This document shows, piece by piece, positions 21,821-29,581 of a DNA stretch of 64,000 nucleotides. Position numbers and translations under genes: made by a program. The notes beneath the pieces were generated by a model. The model was not told the DNA's origin and ran no database searches. It saw nothing but the letters and a program-made list of their open reading frames with translations. Source of the stretch: a virus. The stretch spans positions 1 through 64,000 of IMG/VR virus record IMGVR_UViG_3300034358_000044; one strand, given 5' to 3'. The stretch's first letter is position 1; the number at the start of each line of letters is the position of its first letter.

Positions 21821-22681
21821 ATGGCAGATGTGAGGGAGCAGGAAATCAAGGAGATCTCCTTTGGTCGAAAGGAGCTCGACCCTGAGGAAGAAGCAGCGTA
21901 CCGGGAGAAGATCGCTGCTGCCCGGAAGGGCGGCATTGGGGCACTGAAGGGTTCCACCCCCATCGGCCATGTGGAGCGTCCTCCCATCCCCGACCTCACC
22001 AGTCGGCGGTCGAAGGATGCCCCCTCCGGTCTCACTGCAGAGGGCGGAGTGGCTCCCAGGCCTCCAGGGTCGCCTGCCATCAGTTCGAGCACGGTCGCTC
22101 AACTGGAGGAGATCCAGAAGGTGCAGGCGAAGGAAGCCGTCATCAACGAAGAAGAGGTTAAGAAGGGGGCTGCGGAAGCCGCCAAGGAAGACCTCTTCGA
22201 CATGTTCGACTTCGCCGGCAACAACGAGGCGGAGCGCATCCTCAATAACAAGAAGCGGCGTAAGGAGGTTGAGGACCGCTGCGAGCCAATGAACTTCGAA
22301 GATCTCATCATGAAGGATGAGGTGCGGCAGACGGTGCCCATCATCCCAGGCAAGTTCGAGCCCAGGTTCCGTACTCTGAACCCAGAAGAGAGCCTCTTCC
22401 TCAAGCAGTTCCTGGCGAAGGACCCCTCCCCGAATGAAGCCTACTCGGTGGAGAAGTTCTCTCTCTGTCAGCTCACGTGCGCGCTGGTCTCCCTCAACGG
22501 GCAGGACTTCCCGGACCATCGCAAGCCGGACGGCACCCCGGACGAGGAGCTCTTCAAGATCAAGCTGAAGAGGCTGATGAAGAAGTCTGGGTACATCATC
22601 GCGGACCTGGCCATCAACTACTACTGGTTCGACATTCGAGTTCGGAAGCTCATCGCTCCGGACAGACTGGGAAATGGCTAG
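21821..22681 (+). CDS. Tail assembly chaperone, short form (gpG-like)
   Basis: 286 residues from ATG 21821 (AGGAG 5 nt upstream); GTG 21815 is an alternative. A disordered, charged first half precedes a folded C-terminal domain (about 170-280: VPIIPGKFEPRFRTL, EKFSLCQLTCALVSLNGQDF). A GGGAAAT slippery heptamer just before the stop, and an open -1 frame beyond it, match the lambda G/GT arrangement. In lambda the two products bind the tape measure and guide tail assembly. Tail-chaperone identity rests mainly on this frameshift architecture. Confidence 0.75.
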   Translation: MADVREQEIKEISFGRKELDPEEEAAYREKIAAARKGGIGALKGSTPIGHVERPPIPDLTSRRSKDAPSGLTAEGGVAPRPPGSPAISSSTVAQLEEIQKVQAKEAVINEEEVKKGAAEAAKEDLFDMFDFAGNNEAERILNNKKRRKEVEDRCEPMNFEDLIMKDEVRQTVPIIPGKFEPRFRTLNPEESLFLKQFLAKDPSPNEAYSVEKFSLCQLTCALVSLNGQDFPDHRKPDGTPDEELFKIKLKRLMKKSGYIIADLAINYYWFDIRVRKLIAPDRLGNG

Positions 22682-23088
22682 ACACCGCTGAGGGGTGGGC
22701 TAGGGCGAACGTCCTCTACGACAAGGAAGATCGCGCTCCCAAAGCGGGAAGTTTGAGAGAAGCACTCTTCCTGCACGTTTGGCTCAAACGTCAGGAGCAG
22801 AAGGTAGCGGAGATGCGAATCCTCGCACAGGGGCTGGCGAATGGAGAGCTCGTAGGGAAGGCGTTCCAGGACTACGTCCAGACGGTGTACCCATTCATGA
22901 AGCAAGAGAAGGTAGCGTCGGACAAGGAGCTGATGAAGCGGGTCGAACAGGAAGTAGCAAAGGGCGTCATCACCTTCGCTCCGGCACCTACAAGATTCCT
23001 GGGAGATGCGGCCAAGAAGTACACGATGGCAGATGAAGACGTGAAGCGATTCAGGGATTCTGCTAGTAGACGGAAAGGTCTCAAATGA
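22669..23088 (+). CDS. Tail assembly chaperone, -1 frameshift extension (GT-like)
   Basis: Slippage at GGGAAAT (22669-22675) would continue the upstream protein as GKWLDTAEGWARANVLYDKE and on to 23088, adding about 137 residues and giving a fusion of about 422. The extension is helical and protein-like (LFLHVWLKRQEQKVAEMRIL, VEQEVAKGVITFAPAPTRFL) and lacks its own ribosome-binding site and start codon at its beginning. Zero-frame termination at 22681 yields the short form. Confidence 0.75.
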   Translation, partial: GKWLDTAEGWARANVLYDKEDRAPKAGSLREALFLHVWLKRQEQKVAEMRILAQGLANGELVGKAFQDYVQTVYPFMKQEKVASDKELMKRVEQEVAKGVITFAPAPTRFLGDAAKKYTMADEDVKRFRDSASRRKGLK

Positions 23089-23387
23089 GTCTGATGCTCA
23101 CAAGGTTCTCGCAGGAAGTTGACGTGGGCTCGGGCTCCCTGGACGTCACGTTCTTCGCCATCTTCAAGTCGGAGGATGGACGCGAGATGAAGATGCCCAT
23201 CTCCGAGGAAGCCTCCAGGGCCATCATCGCCTTCTTCGCGGACACTCCCGTCAAGGAAACACACACCGCTCCAGCCCCAGAGGCAGATGCGACGGTCTTC
23301 GAGTCCGAGGACCACCAAGATGAGTCCTACCAGACAGATGAAGGGGAAGGCCTCATCGACAATGAGGAGGATGTTCCTTCCCTATGA
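23085..23387 (+). CDS. Hypothetical protein with acidic tail
   Basis: 100 residues. A beta-rich N-terminal half (GSLDVTFFAIFKSEDGREMK) and a very acidic C-terminal tail. ATGA overlap with the chaperone extension suggests the same operon. No family was recognised. Confidence 0.75.
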   Translation: MSLMLTRFSQEVDVGSGSLDVTFFAIFKSEDGREMKMPISEEASRAIIAFFADTPVKETHTAPAPEADATVFESEDHQDESYQTDEGEGLIDNEEDVPSL

Positions 23388-23842
23388 TCATCAACTCGCT
23401 CTGCAACAAGTGCTTCCAGCCCTTCAAGCTCCTGGTTCAGACAAGTGATGCAGGCTTGCTGAGTGAGGTGACACAGGATGATGGCCGGTCCTGCCTGTGT
23501 CCGCGCCTCTGCGGCGGGGTCATCAACCTCACGGGAGATGCTCATGGGCCTGAAGGAGTACATCTCCGAGAGCCTCTCGAAATCACTGCCGGGGAGCTCT
23601 ACCGTGCGGTCAACGGTCTCGGACTCCCAGACGAGATCCCAAAGGACGGGATTGTGGTAGCAGCTCTTCTCAAGTCCTATCCGGTCGAGGATGTCGTCAC
23701 TCATGAGTTCCGAGGAGGCCTCTACCTGGAAGAGCTTCGTCTCAAGGGCGGGGTCACCATCCATCTGACGTCGGGAGCGGTAGGAGCACGCATCTTGAAG
23801 ATCACGAAGGAGAAACCCAATGGGCCTGTCAATTCTGGCTGA
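23384..23842 (+). CDS. Hypothetical protein with zinc-binding cysteines
   Basis: 152 residues. CNKC near residue 7-10 and CLCPRLCGG at about 37-45 could bind zinc; the C-terminal half is alpha/beta. It overlaps both neighbours. No family was recognised. Confidence 0.75.
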   Translation: MIINSLCNKCFQPFKLLVQTSDAGLLSEVTQDDGRSCLCPRLCGGVINLTGDAHGPEGVHLREPLEITAGELYRAVNGLGLPDEIPKDGIVVAALLKSYPVEDVVTHEFRGGLYLEELRLKGGVTIHLTSGAVGARILKITKEKPNGPVNSG

Positions 23843-24143
23843 AGCTCTCGCTCGGATCGAACACAAGCTGGACAGCCTGCTTCGTCACAGCGGGACTCCG
23901 GTTCTCCCGATGCACTTCGTCGGAAACGTCTGCCCTGTGTGTAGTCAGATGGTGGACTACCAGATAGACATTCAGCATCAAGTCGTTGTCCGTCGATGTG
24001 GCTGCCGCACCGGGAAGGTTCCCTCGACGATCCCTCTCCTTCCCCTCTCACCCACCCCAGGAGCACCCAATGGCTACCCCTCTCCAGATGAGCCCGAGCG
24101 ACCTGAACCAGCCGAGGACAGTTCTCGGCGCAAAGCGCGTTGA
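23820..24143 (+). CDS. Hypothetical zinc-binding protein
   Basis: 107 residues. A short coiled helix (ILAEALARIEHKLDSLLRHS) leads to CPVCSQM and CGCRTG, a C4 site, then a Pro/Glu-rich tail. Its 3' end overlaps the next gene by 74 nt in another frame. No family was recognised. Confidence 0.7.
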   Translation: MGLSILAEALARIEHKLDSLLRHSGTPVLPMHFVGNVCPVCSQMVDYQIDIQHQVVVRRCGCRTGKVPSTIPLLPLSPTPGAPNGYPSPDEPERPEPAEDSSRRKAR

Positions 24144-24339
24144 GATCGCGCTGGTGACGTACACCGACGAGACCAACACGCCCCAGACGCAGCTCGCCAT
24201 CATCGGTGAGAACAACGTCCACCTGCTGGAGGGCCGCGCCATGGGGCTCTCGAAGGTCACCACTCCGCAGGGCAACGCCTCCTCCTGGCTGCGTGATGCC
24301 ATCATGGCGAAGTTGGCTGCCGGCAAGGTGAAGAAGTAG
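24070..24339 (+). CDS. Hypothetical protein
   Basis: 89 residues from ATG 24070 (CCAGGAGCACCC upstream). Beta-rich centre (RVEIALVTYTDETNTPQTQL) and a helical, Lys-rich end. It ends directly before the GroES-like gene with no gap, so the two are probably coupled. No family was recognised. Confidence 0.75.
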   Translation: MATPLQMSPSDLNQPRTVLGAKRVEIALVTYTDETNTPQTQLAIIGENNVHLLEGRAMGLSKVTTPQGNASSWLRDAIMAKLAAGKVKK

Positions 24340-24708
24340 ATGTTCACCGCCGATCCTCACAACATCCGGCCGAAGAGGGATTGGGCCATCATCCTTCAGG
24401 ACCCCAGGAAGAGTGTGCTCTCTTCCGGCATCCTTCTGCCGATGGAGACGAACGACGAGAAGCTCCATGAGGGCTCTGGCATCGTCATCCGTCTCGGAGT
24501 TGGCCCCAAGGTGACTGGTACGAGTCTTCGTGAGGGAGACCGGGTTCTCTACCGGACCTATCTACGCCACGCCGTCACCATCGACTCTGACAAGAAGTGG
24601 TCAGACGGTTCGCGCATGGAGTTCTTCTTCATGGACGTCACCGACATTGCCGCAGTCATCAGTACTGATCTAGAAGTAGGCGCACTCTCTGAAAGGAAGC
24701 TCTCGTGA
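24340..24708 (+). CDS. GroES-like co-chaperonin (gp31 type)
   Basis: 122 residues. IRPKRDWAIILQDPRKSVLS, then GILLPMETNDEKLHEGSGIV and a REGDRVLYRTYL core reproduce the GroES beta-barrel order: an I-x-P-x-x-D start, a mobile loop (SVLSSGILLP), and V..G.G followed by GDRV. GroES caps the host GroEL ring; T4 gp31 and similar phage proteins replace it to fold large capsid proteins. The C-terminus is longer than host GroES. No GroEL gene is in the window. Confidence 0.75.
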   Translation: MFTADPHNIRPKRDWAIILQDPRKSVLSSGILLPMETNDEKLHEGSGIVIRLGVGPKVTGTSLREGDRVLYRTYLRHAVTIDSDKKWSDGSRMEFFFMDVTDIAAVISTDLEVGALSERKLS

Positions 24709-24968
24709 AGATGAGCATGTTGAAGCACCTCCCTACTGGGTGGAAGGACGAGGCCGACGCGATGGGCGAAGCACAGCTTCGAGCTGTCATCGTCGAAAGC
24801 TCGAACAACCTCCGCACCATCGACGATGAGATGGCGGAGAACGACGCCCTCCAGCGCCTGAAGACCAAGGTGAAGGACGCCTCTCAGGGGTACAACGACG
24901 CGAAGAAGGCCCAGAAGGCGAAGGTGGCCTACGCGCTGCACTGCTTGGAGCAGGCGGGGAAGATCTGA
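24705..24968 (+). CDS. Hypothetical helical protein
   Basis: 87 residues, start GTG 24705 (or ATG 24711). Helical throughout (ELR-free, charged: SSNNLRTIDDEMAENDALQR, KKAQKAKVAYALHCLEQAGK). Overlaps neighbours at both ends. No family was recognised. Confidence 0.75.
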   Translation: MKMSMLKHLPTGWKDEADAMGEAQLRAVIVESSNNLRTIDDEMAENDALQRLKTKVKDASQGYNDAKKAQKAKVAYALHCLEQAGKI

Positions 24969-25606
24969 TGAAAGTCCTCACTCCAATCCTGGTGTTCTTC
25001 GGACGGCTGTTCTCGTTCTCCTACATGGGATCGGGGCTCTACAAGCGGTGGTCCTACGTCTACCGCTGGCTGTACGAGAGGAAGTACAAGGACGTGCAGC
25101 TCGCCACGTTCGACACCCTCCCCCGGCTCGCCACCTGGGTGAACCGGCAGAAGTGGAAGGCGGACTCCTGGAAGGAGATGTGGGACGCCATCAGCACCCC
25201 ACAGAAGGTTCAGGCCATCGGTCAGGACAAGGACGGAGACCACTTCATCGGGGACTGCGACGAATTCGCCATCTACAGCGTCGCTGCTATCCAGGGGAGT
25301 CTCGCTGCAGGCCTGATGAAGGGCGAGAACATCGCAGCCGCCTACATCCTCTCCGTCACCTGGTTCAACCCGACGAAGATGAAGACGCTCTTCGGCTTCG
25401 GTGGGCACAACGTGTGCCTCATTGAGTTCTCTGACATGGGGCCGAAGTACGCCTACATGGACTACTACCTGCCCTCGAAGAGAGCCGGGTCCATCGCGGA
25501 CATCGCTGAGGTGGTGCGCCAGAGGTACTCGGGCGAGGGTGTCATCCCGTTGGTGTGGCATGTCGCCAAGCTCGACCTCACTCCTGTGCAGACTCGCTGG
25601 GGATGA
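24968..25606 (+). CDS. Transglutaminase-like cysteine peptidase
   Basis: 212 residues. A hydrophobic, aromatic N-terminus (about 5-40) could anchor it to a membrane. The core has GDCDEFAIYSVAAIQGSL (Cys97), GGHNVCLIEF (His147) and YAYMDYY (Asp165), the Cys-His-Asp order and surroundings of transglutaminase-like peptidases. Substrate and role are unknown; processing of a virion protein or attack on the cell wall are both possible. Confidence 0.6.
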   Translation: MKVLTPILVFFGRLFSFSYMGSGLYKRWSYVYRWLYERKYKDVQLATFDTLPRLATWVNRQKWKADSWKEMWDAISTPQKVQAIGQDKDGDHFIGDCDEFAIYSVAAIQGSLAAGLMKGENIAAAYILSVTWFNPTKMKTLFGFGGHNVCLIEFSDMGPKYAYMDYYLPSKRAGSIADIAEVVRQRYSGEGVIPLVWHVAKLDLTPVQTRWG

Positions 25607-25824
25607 CTGTCTCGTTCTTCAAGGCAACGACGCCAGATGGGCGGACAGTTGTCGAGGTCAAGGTCCCTGGAGACTCTGTCTCCGAGGTAGGGTTGGAGTT
25701 CTCCTGTTCCGTCGTCTTGGATGGACGGCTGCCGGCGTTGGAAGAGCTGGCGACGACGGACAAGCACGAAATGGTGCTGTGGGTGAAGAAGCAGATGAAG
25801 GAAGCCATGAGGAGATCTCGATGA
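25603..25824 (+). CDS. Small hypothetical protein
   Basis: 73 residues from ATG 25603, overlapping the peptidase stop as ATGA. Beta-rich first half (SFFKATTPDGRTVVEVKVPG) and helical end. No family was recognised. Confidence 0.7.
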   Translation: MTVSFFKATTPDGRTVVEVKVPGDSVSEVGLEFSCSVVLDGRLPALEELATTDKHEMVLWVKKQMKEAMRRSR

Positions 25825-26114
25825 GCGCGCCGTTTCCAGAGAGGGAAAGCCCCTTCGCCGGCAGGATGCCTCAGTTGGCGGAGATCATTCGGCAAGAGAA
25901 CTTCCAGGAGAAGTTCGATGCCCTGCTCAAGTGGTACAGGGACTCCCGCTTCAAGGTCTACAGCGTGAAGATCGTCATCGATGCAGAATCAGAGGGTATG
26001 CCTCGACAGACGAGGGAGATGGTCCTGGAAGGCGGCAACATCCTCTACGAAGGGACCAATGGGACGTCCGAGGGGATGGAGATGATGGGAATCGTAGTGC
26101 TCAAGGAGAGATGA
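25821..26114 (+). CDS. Small hypothetical protein
   Basis: 97 residues from ATG 25821 (ATGA overlap). A helix then a beta-hairpin (FKVYSVKIVIDAESEGMPRQ). The longer open frame upstream is a shadow. No family was recognised. Confidence 0.7.
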   Translation: MSAPFPERESPFAGRMPQLAEIIRQENFQEKFDALLKWYRDSRFKVYSVKIVIDAESEGMPRQTREMVLEGGNILYEGTNGTSEGMEMMGIVVLKER

Positions 26115-26584
26115 ACATGGCCTGGATTTCAATCAACCTCGACGACACCCTGGTGCAGAAGCTCCCCGACCCGATGACCGGTGAGGAGGCGGAGCAGCCC
26201 ATCGAGGGTGCAGTCGAGTCGATGATGCAGTTGGTCCAGGAGGGCCACAGGCTCACCGTCTTCACTTCCCGTTTCGCGCCCATGCCGGACACGGAGAAGC
26301 AGCGGCTCAAGGAGCAGATTGAGCAGGAGCTGCAGGGCTACGGCTTCCCGCCCATGGAGGTCTGGACGGGGACCACCAAGCCTGCAGCGGACGTCTACAT
26401 CGGTGGAGAGGCCATCACCTTCGACCAGGACTGGGGCCTTGCCCTAGCGCAGCTCCAGTACATGCTGGAAGAGCGCGGGCTGGTGGAGATTCCTCAGGAG
26501 GGTGGGGGCGAGCTTCCTCCAGAAGAAGAGCCTCCTCCCGAGGAAGGCCAGTCTGAGGAAGACCCGAACGGAGGTGGCCAGTGA
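26111..26584 (+). CDS. HAD-superfamily-like protein, probably inactive
   Basis: 157 residues from ATG 26111. The fold markers are present: WISINLDDTLVQ (strand 1), LTVFTSR with motif II Thr52, K90 in GTTKPAADVYI, and the motif IV position. But the nucleophile Asp of DxDxT is Asn9 (NLDDT), and the acidic pair usual after DVYI is Gly-Gly (DVYIGGEAITF). It therefore looks like a binding-only relative of phage HAD phosphatases. The C-terminal 35 residues are Glu/Pro/Gly-rich. Confidence 0.65.
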   Translation: MNMAWISINLDDTLVQKLPDPMTGEEAEQPIEGAVESMMQLVQEGHRLTVFTSRFAPMPDTEKQRLKEQIEQELQGYGFPPMEVWTGTTKPAADVYIGGEAITFDQDWGLALAQLQYMLEERGLVEIPQEGGGELPPEEEPPPEEGQSEEDPNGGGQ

Positions 26585-27162
26585 TTGGAAACGTGAACGC
26601 CTGGGTTCCCCTCAACCCGTCAGAGGTGCCCTTCCGCAGCGATGAGCACATCCGGGCCTCGCAGTCCGTTTCGGATCGCGTTGCCTCCTACAAGGCCATC
26701 ACGAGGCAACTCGATGTATCCAGCAACCCACGGTACAAGAGGGGGCACAACAACGACCCCAAGGATGGTGAGGAGACGTACTGCAACATCTACCTCTGCG
26801 ACTTCATGTGGTGCATGGGCGTGGTGCTGCCGCACTGGGTTGACCCTGCCACTGGAGCTCCAGTCGGAATGGGCAAGGGAGTCGAGACCAGCGCCAACGG
26901 CATCTGCAAGTGGATCTTCGATCACGGCATGATGTACCACTGGATGGAGTGCAGTCAGGCCAAGGCCAGAGAGCGGGCCAGTTCAGGGTGGCCCACTGCC
27001 TGCTTCTGGCTCAACCCCAAGGGCATTGGACATGTCGTCGTCGTGATGCCGGGGATGGAGTTCACGCACATCTCCCAGGCTGGTGCGACCAACTACTACG
27101 ACGTCCCTCTCCAGAAGGGCTACGGCGGCATTCCCGGCCTGCGGTTCTTCACGCACGACTGA
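26581..27162 (+). CDS. Putative cell-wall hydrolase (CHAP-like cysteine hydrolase)
   Basis: 193 residues, start GTG. GEETYCNIYLCDFMWCMGVV places Cys68 at the N-terminus of a helix, and GIGHVVVVMPGMEF places His151 on a strand, the Cys-His pair of CHAP/NlpC-type hydrolases. ISQAGATNYYDVPLQKGYGG resembles the later part of such domains. No signal peptide or separate wall-binding domain. It could be the endolysin or a virion-associated lysin. No holin was firmly found next to it. Confidence 0.6.
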   Translation: MIGNVNAWVPLNPSEVPFRSDEHIRASQSVSDRVASYKAITRQLDVSSNPRYKRGHNNDPKDGEETYCNIYLCDFMWCMGVVLPHWVDPATGAPVGMGKGVETSANGICKWIFDHGMMYHWMECSQAKARERASSGWPTACFWLNPKGIGHVVVVMPGMEFTHISQAGATNYYDVPLQKGYGGIPGLRFFTHD

Positions 27163-27170
27163 GGACTAAG

Positions 27171-27347
27171 ATGGCTGCTTCGAAACAGAAGGCCAAGAAG
27201 GAGAGGAAGCCCAAGGTCCGGGTCAACATCCGGATTCCCTCCTACCTCGTGGACTGGGCCAAGGACTACGCCAAGGCCAGGAACACCACGTTCACCCAGG
27301 TCGTCGTGGATAGACTCACCGATCTTCAAGCAGAGGAATCAGCATGA
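27171..27347 (+). CDS. Ribbon-helix-helix protein
   Basis: 58 residues from ATG 27171. After a Lys-rich tail comes KVRVNIRIPSYLVDWAKDYA and NTTFTQVVVDRL, the strand-helix-helix of Arc/MetJ-type DNA-binding dimers. Likely a small transcription regulator; its operator was not found. ATGA-type overlap with the next gene. Confidence 0.75.
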   Translation: MAASKQKAKKERKPKVRVNIRIPSYLVDWAKDYAKARNTTFTQVVVDRLTDLQAEESA

Positions 27348-27895
27348 GCTCGACACCTTCAATCGGTGACTCTGGAGGCTCCTCCCTCACTCGGCATCAG
27401 GAGTCCTACCCTCTTCCGAAGTCGAGGAAGGAGGTGGTGACTGCCTTCGAGCGCATTCTCAACCTGGGAGGGGTCCAGAAGGTCACCATCGAGCTCGGGC
27501 TTCCCATCAAGGTGGTGCGACTCGCAGAGAGTGGACCTGAGGTTCCAGAGGACATTCAGGATGACGACCTGGTCTCTGCAGCCAGGAATGCTCCCATGGA
27601 GGAGTTCGTCTTCCCCGAGGAGCTCCCTCCCACCGTCTACCTCTTCAGGGCCTTTCGTCTGCTGAGCAGCAAGCGTCTGAGAGGGAAGGGGATGGTGGTC
27701 AACAGCCTGACGACACTTCGAGAGTGGTTCAGGGTGGACGCAGACTTTGACCTCTCTGAAGTCTTCGGCGTGCCTGTCACGGTCCACAAAGAGATTCCCG
27801 ATGGGGCGCTGCTCTTCGTGGCCAGTCCCATTGATGATGCAGACCTCGTTTCCTTCAGCCTGCGGCTGGAGCTTCCTGTGGAGAAGAACTCGTGA
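27344..27895 (+). CDS. Hypothetical protein
   Basis: 183 residues, start ATG 27344. Soluble alpha/beta; landmarks are ILNLGGVQKVTIELGLPIKV and GALLFVASPIDDADLVSFSL. No recognised family. The stop overlaps the GTG start of the next gene. Confidence 0.75.
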   Translation: MSSTPSIGDSGGSSLTRHQESYPLPKSRKEVVTAFERILNLGGVQKVTIELGLPIKVVRLAESGPEVPEDIQDDDLVSAARNAPMEEFVFPEELPPTVYLFRAFRLLSSKRLRGKGMVVNSLTTLREWFRVDADFDLSEVFGVPVTVHKEIPDGALLFVASPIDDADLVSFSLRLELPVEKNS

Positions 27896-28152
27896 TTTTC
27901 GAACAGAGTCGGCTTCCTCCTGTCGTGAAGTCGCGGGCGGAGCTCGAAGCAGAACTGGCTTACGCCTTTCAGGGCATCCTGGGGAGTGGTGTCACCCCTG
28001 GAGCGCTTCACAATCCAAGTCGAATGACCTACGACGACATCCATGCCAACCAGCATCTCTACGAGAGACTGGGGACGGCGATGGCTGCCTTGGGCGCTCT
28101 TCGGGGCTACAGGGACTTGCCCAGAGGGTTCACTGTCAGGGAGGGATCATGA
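27892..28152 (+). CDS. Hypothetical protein
   Basis: 86 residues from GTG 27892 (GTGA overlap). Helical with a MTYDDIHANQHLYERLGTAM segment. Similar short helical phage proteins are common; I cannot name this one. Confidence 0.7.
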   Translation: MIFEQSRLPPVVKSRAELEAELAYAFQGILGSGVTPGALHNPSRMTYDDIHANQHLYERLGTAMAALGALRGYRDLPRGFTVREGS

Positions 28153-28646
28153 AGCCAATCGTCGAGAAGGTGTTGGCCAGCGGTCTGGTGGACAAGGCCA
28201 CTGCAGAGCTCATGGAGAAGTGGGGCTATCTGCCTGAAGGCTCCGTGGACAAGGTCAACGAGGACAAGCTGAAGAACGCCACCCAGGAGACGTTGAAGGC
28301 TCTGGCCAACGATCTCGCCATCGAGGTGGAGAAGGAGCACGCCCTTCGAGAGACCGTTCTCGACCTGGAGCGACTCAAGTGGCCCGTCTCGCGCATCTCC
28401 ATCTTCAAGCCCGACCCAGAGCCAGGAGAGATGGTTAGCTACCTGGCAGAGGACCTGGTGGCGATGGTGGATCGAATGGGGCGCTACTTCTTCCGCCTGC
28501 AGGACGTGAACAAGGACTGGTTCGTTCCTGGCTACCATCTGCGTCGAGGCGACCCGGCATTCGCTCCGGAGACCATCCTCCAGTCCCAGGTGCTCTTCAT
28601 CGGGGAGCAGGGTGTCTGCGTCCAGGTCTCCACGGATAGGGGCTAG
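28149..28646 (+). CDS. Hypothetical protein
   Basis: 165 residues from ATG 28149 (ATGA overlap). A helical first half (PIVEKVLASGLVDKATAELM) and a beta-rich second half (EMVSYLAEDLVAMVDRMGRY ... DWFVPGYHL). No family was recognised. Confidence 0.75.
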   Translation: MKPIVEKVLASGLVDKATAELMEKWGYLPEGSVDKVNEDKLKNATQETLKALANDLAIEVEKEHALRETVLDLERLKWPVSRISIFKPDPEPGEMVSYLAEDLVAMVDRMGRYFFRLQDVNKDWFVPGYHLRRGDPAFAPETILQSQVLFIGEQGVCVQVSTDRG

Positions 28647-28652
28647 TAGGAC

Positions 28653-28925
28653 GTGACCCGTCAAGAACTAGAGGCGGAGATTGAGGAGAAGAGTCTCGAC
28701 CTTCAGGCATTCACCCGTGCGCGGGAGATTGTCCGAGCTCGGGTGCTGGAGGTAGCTGACTCCACCAGTCCTCTCACTCCGCTTCCACATTGGTCCGGGA
28801 CGGATGCCGTACTCGGCTCTCTCGACCTTTCCATTCACGCCATGGAGAGGACCCTCGACGAGCTGCGACAGACACTGGCGGCCTCGAAGCCGGAATTGCG
28901 ACTCCTCACCAAGGACGAATCATGA
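28653..28925 (+). CDS. Coiled-coil hypothetical protein
   Basis: 90 residues from GTG 28653. Two heptad helices separated by a proline-rich turn (ELEAEIEEKSLDLQAFTRAR, IHAMERTLDELRQTLA). ATGA overlap with the next gene. Confidence 0.7.
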   Translation: MTRQELEAEIEEKSLDLQAFTRAREIVRARVLEVADSTSPLTPLPHWSGTDAVLGSLDLSIHAMERTLDELRQTLAASKPELRLLTKDES

Positions 28926-29581
28926 GCAAGAAGACTCTCCAGTTCCAGCAGGCCCTGATGTCCACGGGACTGGTGCAGCCTCTCTCTGAGAAGTCCAAGG
29001 GCGGCCACATCGAGTTCCTCTGCCGCCAGGTGCCAGGCCAGGAGCGGGGCTGGCTCCAGGCAGTGGACGGCTTCCTGAAGTGTGAGGAGGAGCTGGCAGA
29101 CTCCCCCAAGCCCTTCACCCTCCATCTCTGCCGGCGCTACCTCCGCAGGGAGGGACAGATGGTCTTCGGCTGGCATGTCGGCATCGATGCCAAGTCCGCG
29201 AAAGACCTGGAGCTGGTGCTGGACACCCTCACCGTGGAGGTCTTGGAGGGGCTCAAGCCCTCCTTGGTGACGTCTCAAACCGGTCCAGTCGGCCCGCCAG
29301 AGCCGCCTGTAGCCGTCGCTGTGGCCCATCAGGAGCCCCTGTCGCCCGGCAGGCACCCTCCGCCGCGCCCGGCCACCCCACGGGCTCCCAACGCGCCAGG
29401 GACGGTCATCGGGACGCCTCCGCAGGACTTCTCTCCGACACTCCGGGTCGTGCAGAACTCCAGGGATGACCACGGCAAGGTGACCATCGTCGAGGAGATG
29501 CCCCTGCCCCACGTCTACTCCGACATGAACAAACCGAACGCGAAGGGCAGAGGCGCCAAGCTGACAGGAGGAGGTTCATGA
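28922..29581 (+). CDS. Hypothetical protein with proline-rich linker
   Basis: 219 residues from ATG 28922. Residues 1-110 form an alpha/beta domain (GHIEFLCRQVPGQERGWLQA, LHLCRRYLRREGQMVFGWHV). Residues 115-170 are Pro-rich, and a short conserved-looking end follows (TIVEEMPLPHVYSDMNKP). No family was recognised. Confidence 0.75.
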   Translation: MSKKTLQFQQALMSTGLVQPLSEKSKGGHIEFLCRQVPGQERGWLQAVDGFLKCEEELADSPKPFTLHLCRRYLRREGQMVFGWHVGIDAKSAKDLELVLDTLTVEVLEGLKPSLVTSQTGPVGPPEPPVAVAVAHQEPLSPGRHPPPRPATPRAPNAPGTVIGTPPQDFSPTLRVVQNSRDDHGKVTIVEEMPLPHVYSDMNKPNAKGRGAKLTGGGS

